64,000 bases of DNA from Clostridiales bacterium (GTDB taxonomy: Bacteria; Bacillota; Clostridia; Oscillospirales; Acutalibacteraceae). The DNA is taken from assembly GCA_012840445.1 (NCBI GenBank), contig DULI01000005.1, forward strand, positions 1 to 64,000, read 5' to 3'. Below, piece after piece: positions 42,299 to 49,959 of the stretch. The notes under the pieces are model-generated. The model worked only from the letters and a program-made list of their open reading frames with translations, did no database searches and was not told the DNA's origin. Every line of letters begins with the position of its first letter. Position 1 is the first letter of the stretch. A program made the translations under genes and the position numbers.

Positions 42299-43162
42299 AT
42301 GGACAATCAGAAAATTGTAATCAGCTGCGACAGCACCTGCGACTTAAGCCCGGAGCTTTTGCAAAAATACGATATAAAGGTAATGCCGCTGTATGTGGTC
42401 ATGAATGATAAGACCTTTAAGGACGGCGTGGACATCCAGCCGGACGAGATTTACAAATACCGCAAAGAGACAGGAAGGCTTCCCAAAACCGCCGCCGCCA
42501 ACATGAACGACTTTTATAATTTCTTCAAACAATATACCGACGAAGGGCACAGCGTAATACACATTAATATCAGCTCGGATATGTCAATTACCCACAACAA
42601 CGCCCGCAATGCGGCCGAGCAGCTTGAGAATGTATACGTGGTGGACAGCAAAAACCTCTCAACCGGCTCAGGACTTTTGGTGCTTAAGGCCGCCGAGCTA
42701 AGAAGCGAAGGTCATGGCGCTAAGGAAATATACGACCACCTTAACGAATTAAAGCAGAGGGTAGACGCATCATTCATAGTCGACACCCTTGAATACCTGC
42801 ATTTGGGCGGCCGCTGCTCCGCTGTTGCAATGCTTGGCGCCAACCTGTTAAAACTCAAGCCCTGCATCGAAGTAAAAAACGGTGTCATGGGCGTGGGCAA
42901 AAAGTACCGCGGCAACCTTAAAAACGTACTGCTCGAATACACACAGCACCGCCTTGCGGATGCTAACAACATTGAAACCGACCGCATATTCATCACCCAT
43001 TCAGGGATTGACCAGGAAATAATTAATGCGGTAGAGGGCAAAATCCGCGAACTTATCGATTTCAAAGAGATTCTGGTAACCCGCGCAGGCTGCACCATAT
43101 CTGCGCACTGTGGCCCCAACACGCTTGGCGTGCTTTTCGTACGCAAATCCCCGGTGGTATAG
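42299..43162 (+). CDS. DegV-family fatty-acid-binding protein
   Basis: 287 residues. The N-terminus has the DegV signature ISCDSTCDLSPELLQKYDIKV; AAANMNDFYNFF and HINISSDMS bind the fatty-acid carboxylate. The C-terminal lobe contains YLHLGGRCSAVAMLGANLL and ends in HCGPNTLGVLF. DegV/FakB proteins present fatty acids to the FakA kinase, which is not in this window. The ATG at 42299 has a strong RBS (TAGGAGGAA); the upstream in-frame codons from 42233 overlap the promoter. Confidence 0.93.
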   Translation: MDNQKIVISCDSTCDLSPELLQKYDIKVMPLYVVMNDKTFKDGVDIQPDEIYKYRKETGRLPKTAAANMNDFYNFFKQYTDEGHSVIHINISSDMSITHNNARNAAEQLENVYVVDSKNLSTGSGLLVLKAAELRSEGHGAKEIYDHLNELKQRVDASFIVDTLEYLHLGGRCSAVAMLGANLLKLKPCIEVKNGVMGVGKKYRGNLKNVLLEYTQHRLADANNIETDRIFITHSGIDQEIINAVEGKIRELIDFKEILVTRAGCTISAHCGPNTLGVLFVRKSPVV

Positions 43163-43165
43163 CAA

Positions 43166-43777
43166 ATGTTTCAAAAGCCTTTCAAAAACATTAAATTTAC
43201 GTTGCTCTGCGGCTTAATTTTACCCGAGCCTGCCATCATGGTTCTCCTGCACTTTAACATAGGGGGCAGCATAACGCTTACAATGCGCAGCTGGGCAGAA
43301 ACAGTCGCACTCTGCGTTCTTGCAATGCTGGCGTTTTTGTATTCCATAAAAATGTTTATCCCGGTATATATAATATATTACCTGTCAAAAATTCTGATAC
43401 GGGTTTGGGATATAATTTCAGGCCCCGCGGACCAGGGTCTTGTATATCAGATAGTCACTTCAGCCGGTTCACTATTCATCAATTTCGGGGTTATGTTTCT
43501 TTTTTTCGCCGTTATCCTGCAGATAATAAAATTCTATTGCTCTCTCCCTGTCACGGCAGCCTGCACCGTCCTAGGGCTTACTGTATCCCTTGCGCTGGCT
43601 GTGTTTTTGGAATTCCTTCTAAAGCTAATCCCGCTGGGATATAGCAACATATTTACCTTTACATATGTATACTTAACAAAGAATCCCGGCAAGTTAGTTT
43701 TCCCTGCCGGAATTTTAACGGGCTTGCTTCTTGCAAACCATTTTTTCGATAGGCATAAAAAACCCCTGCAAAGATAA
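43166..43777 (+). CDS. Integral membrane protein, unknown function
   Basis: 203 residues, start 4 bases after the DegV stop. At least four hydrophobic segments (about 10-30, 45-75, 95-118, 125-150, possibly 178-195) and few charges. No family recognised. Overlap-close spacing suggests co-transcription with the DegV gene. Confidence 0.6.
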   Translation: MFQKPFKNIKFTLLCGLILPEPAIMVLLHFNIGGSITLTMRSWAETVALCVLAMLAFLYSIKMFIPVYIIYYLSKILIRVWDIISGPADQGLVYQIVTSAGSLFINFGVMFLFFAVILQIIKFYCSLPVTAACTVLGLTVSLALAVFLEFLLKLIPLGYSNIFTFTYVYLTKNPGKLVFPAGILTGLLLANHFFDRHKKPLQR

Positions 43778-43790
43778 ACGCAGGGGTTTT
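43759..43790. terminator. Bidirectional terminator between the membrane protein and mscS
   Basis: AAAACCCCTGC (43759-43769) pairs with GCAGGGGTTTT (43780-43790), with T-runs available on both strands. The mscS stop lies in its right arm. Confidence 0.9.
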
Positions 43791-44598
43791 AGTTGTTAAT
43801 TACCGACACCTTCAGGCAGCCCGCATAAAAGCCGATGTTTTGTTCGCCAAACTCCCTATGGATTTGCTCCGCAAGGTCAAATTTCAGCGCCGCGTAATTT
43901 TCCCTCTTGCACCAGGCCATCACGGCAACCTCCACACCCTTTTCGGTATGACCGCTAATTCTCACCACAGGCGGCTCCGGTTCGCGCAAAACCAAAGGGT
44001 TTCCCTCCAAAACCTTTAAAACTGCCTGTTTGGCGGCTTTGGTATCGCTGTCATAACTGATATAAATTGACAAATCCAGCCGGCGGTTTTCTTCTTTGGA
44101 ATAGTTTATAACCTTTTGGTTTACAAGCTGACCGTTGGGGATAATAATCCGGCGGTTATCTGCAGTTTTTAAAATTGTGTGAATCATGTCAATCCGCAAA
44201 ACCGTCCCGGAAAAATCCCCCGCCTCAATAAAATCGCCGGTCAAAAAGGGTTTGGTAATCAGCAGCAGGATCCCGCCGGCGATATTCCCAAGGCTGTCTT
44301 TAAGCGCCAATCCCACCGCCACAGCAGCAGCGCTTAAAGCCGCCAGCAAGCCGCTTGTGGAAATGCCAAGGGAAGATACCACGCTAAGCGCCAGGACTAC
44401 CAGCAGCAAAATATTTGCAGATCTGAGCAGGAACCTTTTAAGGGAATAATCCACCTTTACTCTAGTTAAGGCCTTATTAAGGGCGGCAAGTAGGCACCTT
44501 ATTACCACATAACCTACAACCGCAACAGCCACCGCCTTAAGCAGTGTAATACCGAAAGTTAAAAACTGTCCTGTAAAAAACTCTTGTACTCTTTCCAC
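43789..44598 (-). CDS. mscS: Small-conductance mechanosensitive channel, MscS family
   Basis: 269 residues. Three transmembrane segments (about 10-40, 55-85, 85-105), the pore-lining TM3 with Ala/Gly repeats (GLLAALSAAAVAVGLALKDSLGNIAGG), then the beta domain (DFIEAGDFSGTVLRIDMIHT, IPNGQLVNQKVINYS) and the C-terminal alpha/beta domain. Opens on membrane tension to release solutes. The motif VxIPNGxLxNxxxxNYS is characteristic. Monocistronic. Confidence 0.92.
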   Translation of the reverse strand: MERVQEFFTGQFLTFGITLLKAVAVAVVGYVVIRCLLAALNKALTRVKVDYSLKRFLLRSANILLLVVLALSVVSSLGISTSGLLAALSAAAVAVGLALKDSLGNIAGGILLLITKPFLTGDFIEAGDFSGTVLRIDMIHTILKTADNRRIIIPNGQLVNQKVINYSKEENRRLDLSIYISYDSDTKAAKQAVLKVLEGNPLVLREPEPPVVRISGHTEKGVEVAVMAWCKRENYAALKFDLAEQIHREFGEQNIGFYAGCLKVSVINN

Positions 44599-44688
44599 CT
44601 TCCAACACCCTTTCCTTTTTATTCTTTAACCATTATACAGCTTTATGAATAAAATAGTAGAAAAAGATTTGTCAGCCTCCCAAAACCA

Positions 44689-44718
44689 AAAACACATCCC
44701 GCCTTTGGGATGTGTTTT
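44689..44718. terminator. Terminator of the rnf operon (bidirectional shape)
   Basis: AAAACACATCCC (44689-44700) pairs with GGGATGTGTTTT (44707-44718) around GCCTTT. It directly follows the rnfB stop at 44720. Confidence 0.9.
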
Positions 44719-44719
44719 T

Positions 44720-45517
44720 TTACGCAGTCATTTTAATGCAGTTTTGCGGGCAGACCTTTACGCACTCGCCGCAGCTTGTGCATTTGCCCTGGTCAATAAC
44801 CGCAAGGTTGTCATCCACCGTTATGGCGTCGTACTGACACACCTTAACGCATAATTTACATCCGATACACCCTACATCGCAAATTCTTCGCACAACAGCG
44901 CCTTTGTCAAGGCTTTTGCAAATCACCACGACATTTGCGCTCTCGGGCAGCATTTCAATTATCTGTTTCGGGCAGGCCGAAACACACTTGGTGCAACCTG
45001 TGCATTTTCTGGGGTCTACAACCGCAACCCCATTCTTTATTTCTATTGCGCCATACTCGCAAGCATTGGCACAATCCCCAAAACCAAGGCAGGCATAGTC
45101 GCAGGCAGATGTGCCCGAGTACATCATGTTGGCCGCATCACAGGTGGGAATGCCTTTATATTTTATCTTTCTTTCAGTATGTACATAGCTTCCGTTGCAC
45201 AGCACCTTGGCCTTTTTACCCATAAAGTCGTCGGCCTGCACGCCTAAGAGTTCGGCAATTCTCGTTACGGTTGACTTCCCGCCAGGTATACACAAATTGG
45301 TTTTGGCGCTGCCCTCGGCAAGCGCATTCGCATAGGCATCGCAGCCCGAGTACCCGCAGGCGCCGCAGTTTACCCCCGGCAGCACCGCGCGGAGTTTCTC
45401 GGTATGCTCGTTTGACGGCACTGCCATAACAACAGACGCAACCGACAGGCCAAGGCCCGCAATAAAACCGATTATTCCTACTATAACAACTGCTACAATA
45501 ATCTCCATAAACACCAT
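44720..45517 (-). CDS. rnfB: Rnf complex subunit B (iron-sulfur protein)
   Basis: 265 residues. N-terminal membrane helix (about 5-30), then the Fe-S domain NCGACGYSGCDAYANAL near 50, then ferredoxin motifs CTGCTKCVSACP, CIGCKLCVKVC and CTSCGECVKVCP plus an extra Cys-rich CDYACLGFGDCANAC stretch. It is the ferredoxin-facing input module of the Na+ or H+ pumping ferredoxin:NAD oxidoreductase. Last gene of rnfCDGEAB. An ATG at 45508 is an alternative start. Confidence 0.95.
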   Translation of the reverse strand: MVFMEIIVAVVIVGIIGFIAGLGLSVASVVMAVPSNEHTEKLRAVLPGVNCGACGYSGCDAYANALAEGSAKTNLCIPGGKSTVTRIAELLGVQADDFMGKKAKVLCNGSYVHTERKIKYKGIPTCDAANMMYSGTSACDYACLGFGDCANACEYGAIEIKNGVAVVDPRKCTGCTKCVSACPKQIIEMLPESANVVVICKSLDKGAVVRRICDVGCIGCKLCVKVCQYDAITVDDNLAVIDQGKCTSCGECVKVCPQNCIKMTA

Positions 45518-45573
45518 ACCTGTCCCCGGCTAAATCTGTTTTCATTCATCCCGCCGGTGATATAAACTTTAAT

Positions 45574-46152
45574 CTATCCTACCAAACCCGAAAAACCCAG
45601 GAACGAAAGGGCGACAATTGAGGCCGCAATCAAAGTTATGGGCAGCCCATTGAGGGGTTTAATAATGTCGCAGGTTTCAAGCTTCGAGCGAATACCCGCA
45701 AACAGCACCATCGCGACCAAAAAGCCCACACCGGCGCCCAAAGCGTTTACAATTGCCTCAACAAAATTATATTCCTTTGTAAAATGAAGTAACGTAATTC
45801 CCAAAACAGCGCAGTTGGTTGTAATTAGCGGCAGGTAAATTCCAAGAGCCCTGTAAAGCGGGGGCACGAACCTTTTGAAAAATATTTCAACCAACTGTAC
45901 CAAAGCGGCTATTACCAAAATAAACACAATCGTCTGCAAATAGTCAAGCCCATTTGGCACAAGTATATTCGCATAAATTGGATAGGTCACAAGAGTGGAC
46001 AGTACCATTACAAATATAACGGCCAAACTCATGCTTACTGCCGTATTCAGCTTTTTGGATACTCCCAAAAATGGGCAGATTCCAAGAAATTTCGACAAAA
46101 CCATGTTTTCGGTAAGTATCCCTGCCAAAAAAATGGTTATTAAATTATTCAT
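45574..46152 (-). CDS. rnfA: Rnf complex subunit A
   Basis: 192-residue, six-helix membrane protein homologous to RnfE and NqrE. Typical segments are ENMVLSKFLGICPFLGVSKK and YLPLITTNCAVLGITLL. With RnfE it holds the intramembrane Fe-S centre and forms part of the ion path. Overlaps rnfE by 8 bases. Confidence 0.95.
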   Translation of the reverse strand: MNNLITIFLAGILTENMVLSKFLGICPFLGVSKKLNTAVSMSLAVIFVMVLSTLVTYPIYANILVPNGLDYLQTIVFILVIAALVQLVEIFFKRFVPPLYRALGIYLPLITTNCAVLGITLLHFTKEYNFVEAIVNALGAGVGFLVAMVLFAGIRSKLETCDIIKPLNGLPITLIAASIVALSFLGFSGLVG

Positions 46153-46831
46153 TCAGCTTCCCCTCCTCACTTTGTCCTGCGGGGCAAGCCTCACAGCCCG
46201 CACAGCCATGGCAGCCAAGGCTGTCAACCGGTTTCCTGCCCTTTCTTCTGGCAAGGCTGTTTGCAACGGCAATCAGAATGCCGAACACAAAGAACCCGCC
46301 TGGAGGAAGCACCATAACCTTAATAGGTTCAATAAACTGTGAGGTTACGGGAAGGGAAAAGAAGGTTCCGGCTCCTAAGAACTCACGGATAATACCCATG
46401 CTTACCAGCGCGGCGGTAAAGCCGGCCCCCATGCCAATTGCATCCACAGCCGAAGCCAGCACACTGTTTTTGCTGGCAAAACCTTCAGCCCTGCCTAGTA
46501 TTATACAGTTTACCACAATAAGCGGCAGGTATATACCAAGCGCCTTATCTAACGTGGGAAGATAGGCTTTCATCAGCATCTGGACTATCGACACAAATCC
46601 TGCGATTATCGTAATGTAAGCCGGTATTCTCACGCGGTCGGGAATAACCTTCCGAAGCAGAGAAATTACCACATTCGACCCCAGCAAGACCAAGGTCGCC
46701 GCAACACCCATACCCATTCCGTTAATTGCAGCAGTGCTTATGGCAAGTGTGGGGCAGGTTCCAAGCACCAGCCGCAGTACGGGGTTTTCAAGAATTAATC
46801 CCTTGGAAAATTCCTGTCTTAAACTACTCAA
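46145..46831 (-). CDS. rnfE: Rnf complex subunit E with cysteine-rich tail
   Basis: 228 residues, six membrane helices, with NPVLRLVLGTCPTLA and IYLPLIVVNCIILGRAEGFA characteristic of RnfE/NqrD. The C-terminal tail after the last helix carries CHGCAGCEACP, a CxxCxxCxxC array resembling a 4Fe-4S site. Whether it binds a cluster is unknown. Confidence 0.94.
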   Translation of the reverse strand: MSSLRQEFSKGLILENPVLRLVLGTCPTLAISTAAINGMGMGVAATLVLLGSNVVISLLRKVIPDRVRIPAYITIIAGFVSIVQMLMKAYLPTLDKALGIYLPLIVVNCIILGRAEGFASKNSVLASAVDAIGMGAGFTAALVSMGIIREFLGAGTFFSLPVTSQFIEPIKVMVLPPGGFFVFGILIAVANSLARRKGRKPVDSLGCHGCAGCEACPAGQSEEGKLNE

Positions 46832-46841
46832 GGCTACACAC

Positions 46842-47381
46842 CTATCCTTTTACCTTATCAAACAATTCCAGCGCCGAATTTACTGCTTTGATTACCGCCT
46901 TGCTTGAAAAAGTGGCGCCGGTTATTGTGTTGGCACCCTCGTCAACTTGACCGGATTGGCCCTTGTATTGCTCCAAATATGCGGGATTGGTAATCCTGTC
47001 GCCGATACCTTTGGTTTCCTTGGAGGCATCCAATATCACAACCGCCGCAATTTTGCCGTCGGGTTGTATGCCGGTCATAACCGAAACTGCACCGCCGTAT
47101 CCGGACGCGGAGGTTTCAAATATATACCCCTTTAACTCGCCGTCTATGGCTTCATAGTATTTAATCTTCTGGCCGTCATGCTCGATTTCCTGCTCTTTGT
47201 AGTCTCCCGCGGCAATTACCTTTTCAAGCGACTCCTTCTTCTTTTCAAACTCCTTTTCTGCCATCTGCTTTTGTGTCAACCAGTTGGTGGCTGCCAAAGC
47301 TGCGGTTACCACAACGCAGATTATCAGCAATGTAACGGTCGGTATAACAATATCTTTAAGTACATTAATTTTTCTTTCCAT
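46842..47381 (-). CDS. rnfG: Rnf complex subunit G (covalent FMN)
   Basis: 179 residues. One N-terminal transmembrane helix (about 10-33) and an extracytoplasmic FMN-binding domain. The flavinylation motif is in NTITGATFSSKAV near residue 157, where Thr receives FMN in this family. The ATG at 47381 follows GAGAAGG and lies inside the 3' end of rnfD (17-base overlap). Confidence 0.94.
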   Translation of the reverse strand: MERKINVLKDIVIPTVTLLIICVVVTAALAATNWLTQKQMAEKEFEKKKESLEKVIAAGDYKEQEIEHDGQKIKYYEAIDGELKGYIFETSASGYGGAVSVMTGIQPDGKIAAVVILDASKETKGIGDRITNPAYLEQYKGQSGQVDEGANTITGATFSSKAVIKAVNSALELFDKVKG

Positions 47382-48303
47382 GATTCGCCTTCTCCCACGC
47401 AAAAGGTTTATTTTTGGTAAGACTGTTAATATGGGGTACCAGAATATTCATCAAAAGTATCGAGAACGATACGCCTTCTGGATAGGACCCGAATTTCCTG
47501 ATTAACGCGGTTATTATGCCACAGCCAAGCGCAAAAACCAACTGGCCCTTTCTTGTGGTGGGGCTGGTGACATAATCGGTCGCCATAAAGAAGGCGCCAA
47601 TAAGCAAACCTCCCGTAAAAATCCAGATAAAAGGATTCTCCCCAAACGCTACCGCCAATATACCGACCGTCGCGATATATGTAAACGGTATGATCGGATT
47701 TATAACCTTTCTAATTAGCAGGTATATTCCGCCAATAATAATGGCTATCGCACAGGTTTCGCCGATGCATCCCCCGTGCTGGCCAAGGATAAGCCGCATT
47801 GGGGTAAAATCGCCGCCGGATAAGGGGGTGGCAGTGGTTACCGTATCTGCGGTCTTGTTAAGCCACGCAAAGGGTTCTCTCCATGCGGTCATGGCCTCAG
47901 GGAATGATACGGTTAACATAATCCTTGCGGTAATGGCCGGATTCGCAAAGTTCTGGCCAATCCCCCCAAACATCTGCTTTACAACTATGATTGCAAAGGC
48001 GCTTCCAATGGCAGCCATCCACAGCGGGAATGTGGGGGGGAGATTAAGCGCCAGAAGCAGTCCGGTAACTACTGCGGATAAATTGCTTATCGTGTTGGGC
48101 TGCTTTGCGATTTTGCAAAACAGGTATTCAGAAAGAACAGCCGCAACTATACATACGGCAATAACAGCGGCAACATACGGGCCGAACAGCGCAATGCCAA
48201 AAGCCGATACCGGGACAAGGGCAATTATGACATCCAGCATAATGCCCTGCGTTGTATCGGTATGCAGTATATGAGGGGAATAATTCACAATTAATTTACC
48301 CAT
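47365..48303 (-). CDS. rnfD: Rnf complex subunit D (membrane flavoprotein)
   Basis: 312 residues with about nine membrane helices. The flavinylation region is probably in TATPLSGGDFTPMRL near 170. PHILHTDTTQGIMLDVIIAL at the N-terminus and FFMATDYVTSPTT are RnfD/NqrB signatures. Carries electrons through the membrane from the RnfC/RnfB side. Confidence 0.94.
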   Translation of the reverse strand: MGKLIVNYSPHILHTDTTQGIMLDVIIALVPVSAFGIALFGPYVAAVIAVCIVAAVLSEYLFCKIAKQPNTISNLSAVVTGLLLALNLPPTFPLWMAAIGSAFAIIVVKQMFGGIGQNFANPAITARIMLTVSFPEAMTAWREPFAWLNKTADTVTTATPLSGGDFTPMRLILGQHGGCIGETCAIAIIIGGIYLLIRKVINPIIPFTYIATVGILAVAFGENPFIWIFTGGLLIGAFFMATDYVTSPTTRKGQLVFALGCGIITALIRKFGSYPEGVSFSILLMNILVPHINSLTKNKPFAWEKANHGKKN

Positions 48304-48327
48304 CTGTTTACCATGCCTTTCCGTACT

Positions 48328-49659
48328 TTAAGATTTTATACTTCTCTCTTTTGCCTGCCTCATAACCTGTACCAAAGGCCTTCTGGCTGGGCAGACATAG
48401 GCACAGCAGCCGCATTCTATACAGTAGTTTGCGCCAAGGGACAAAAGCTTTTCGCGATCGGGATTTCTCATGGCGGTCTCAATCGCCACCGGCATTAAAT
48501 AGACCGGGCATATTTCCACGCACCGCCCGCAGCGGATACAGGGCGTCGCCGGCGGAAGAGTCCCTGCCTCTATGCTCAAGATCAGTATCGCATTGTTCTG
48601 CTTAATAACCGGAGCTTCGTCGGATATCTGGGCCACACCCATCATCGGGCCTCCCATCAGTATTTTGCCCGGCTCGGATTTATACCCGCCGCAGAATTCC
48701 GCAACATCCCTAATAAGGGCGCCGATAGGAACCTCCACATTCATAGGTTTGTTTATGCAGTCACCTTCAACCGTAATCCTTCGGGAAACCAGCGGCATTC
48801 CCGTCTTAATATACCGGTAAAGATTAGAGACTGTCGAGATATTCATAACTAGGCAGCCAATATCCGACGGCAGCTGGTTAATAGGCAGTTTGCGCCCCGT
48901 AACCGAGTAAATCAACACCTTTTCGGCGCCCTGCGGATATCGGGAATCAAGCTTCATAATTTCAATCTCTTTGTCAAGGTGCAGCTCATAAGAGACCTGC
49001 TTCAAATATTTTATTGCCTTTGGCTTGTTGTCCTCAATCGCAATAATGGCTCTCTTAATATTTAAAACGCTTTTTACAAGGTTTGTCCCCTGCAGTATAT
49101 CCTCAGGGTGTTCCATGCATTCGCGATAATCAGACGTGATATACGGCTCGCATTCCGCACCGTTTATAATCAGCGTATCAACAGCTTTTCCCTTTGGTAT
49201 ATCCAGCTTTGAATGGGTCGGGAAACCTGCGCCCCCAAGCCCCACAAGACCTGATTCGCGGGCAGCATTAACAAGGTCCTCGGCCGTTTCAACCTTTACA
49301 GGGGATAAAAATATATCCTCCGTCATCAGACCGTCGGATTCTATAACAACCGCCTCGCACGTATTACCGTTTGAATGCCTGATAGTGGTAATTTTGGATA
49401 CTGTTCCCGACACACTGGAGTGGACCGGCACCGAATTGGGCTCGCTGCTGTCACCGATTTTGGTGCCTACCGCCACCCTGTCACCCGGCTTTACTATAGG
49501 ACTGCAGGGCCGGCCAATATGCTGCAGCATGGGAATTACAACCTTCGAAGGAGCCGGCATTTTAACCGTTTCGGACTCGGCAGTGTTCTTATGGTGTACA
49601 AGCCTTAGCTTCCCCGTATTCTTGCGAACGGGCCTTAGTATATTGTCCGGTGCGCTCAT
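48328..49659 (-). CDS. rnfC: Rnf complex subunit C (NADH/FMN/Fe-S)
   Basis: 443 residues. GLGGAGFPTHSKL marks the NADH/FMN-binding NuoF-like domain near 136. Two [4Fe-4S] motifs follow (CIRCGRCVEICP near 370, CIECGCCAYVCPARRP near 410). It is the NAD+-reducing end of the complex and the first gene of the operon. RBS GGAAAGG. Its leader contains a hairpin at 49700-49730. Confidence 0.95.
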   Translation of the reverse strand: MSAPDNILRPVRKNTGKLRLVHHKNTAESETVKMPAPSKVVIPMLQHIGRPCSPIVKPGDRVAVGTKIGDSSEPNSVPVHSSVSGTVSKITTIRHSNGNTCEAVVIESDGLMTEDIFLSPVKVETAEDLVNAARESGLVGLGGAGFPTHSKLDIPKGKAVDTLIINGAECEPYITSDYRECMEHPEDILQGTNLVKSVLNIKRAIIAIEDNKPKAIKYLKQVSYELHLDKEIEIMKLDSRYPQGAEKVLIYSVTGRKLPINQLPSDIGCLVMNISTVSNLYRYIKTGMPLVSRRITVEGDCINKPMNVEVPIGALIRDVAEFCGGYKSEPGKILMGGPMMGVAQISDEAPVIKQNNAILILSIEAGTLPPATPCIRCGRCVEICPVYLMPVAIETAMRNPDREKLLSLGANYCIECGCCAYVCPARRPLVQVMRQAKERSIKS

Positions 49660-49699
49660 AGAATCTTACCTTTCCGGTTTAAATATACCAACGTTGTAA

Positions 49700-49730
49700 A
49701 ACAAAGCGGTCAGCATAAGACCGCTTTGTT
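49700..49730 (-). promoter_or_regulatory. Terminator-like hairpin in the rnf leader
   Basis: AACAAAGCGGTC and GACCGCTTTGTT pair perfectly (12 bp, 7-base loop). On the minus strand TTTTAC follows. It lies between the rnf promoter and the rnfC RBS, so an attenuator role is possible. Confidence 0.55.
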
Positions 49731-49749
49731 CAATTGTATAATATAAGTT

Positions 49750-49778
49750 ATTTTAACCCCTAATATATAATTTTTCAA
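49750..49778 (-). promoter_or_regulatory. Promoter of the rnf operon
   Basis: Minus-strand TTGAAA (49773-49778), 17-base spacer, TAAAAT (49750-49755). Confidence 0.65.
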
Positions 49779-49832
49779 GTAAGTTTGTTAATTATCAATA
49801 AATAATATACACAAAATTATTTTGGGCTAAAC

Positions 49833-49863
49833 TTGATGTTTAATAATTTATTATTAACATCAA
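49833..49863. promoter_or_regulatory. 31-bp dyad between rnf and lon
   Basis: TTGATGTT (49833-49840) and AACATCAA (49856-49863) are perfect inverted arms around a TAATAAT/ATTATT core. Position between two divergent promoters suits an operator. It does not match the CIRCE or CtsR consensus. Confidence 0.5.
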
Positions 49864-49895
49864 CATTTCAATATCTACCTTCGCAGGGGTTATTA

Positions 49896-49924
49896 TTGCA
49901 CTATAAACAACTTTATTGTATAAT
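49896..49924 (+). promoter_or_regulatory. Sigma-A promoter of lon
   Basis: TTGCAC (49896-49901), 17-base spacer, TATAAT (49919-49924). Confidence 0.8.
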
Positions 49925-49959
49925 AATTTTTACATCAAAAGTTAATTCGGAGGTAACTC

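Noticed and set aside
49833..49863. CIRCE (HrcA) or CtsR operator before lon
   Set aside because: The arms TTGATGTT/AACATCAA do not match either consensus.
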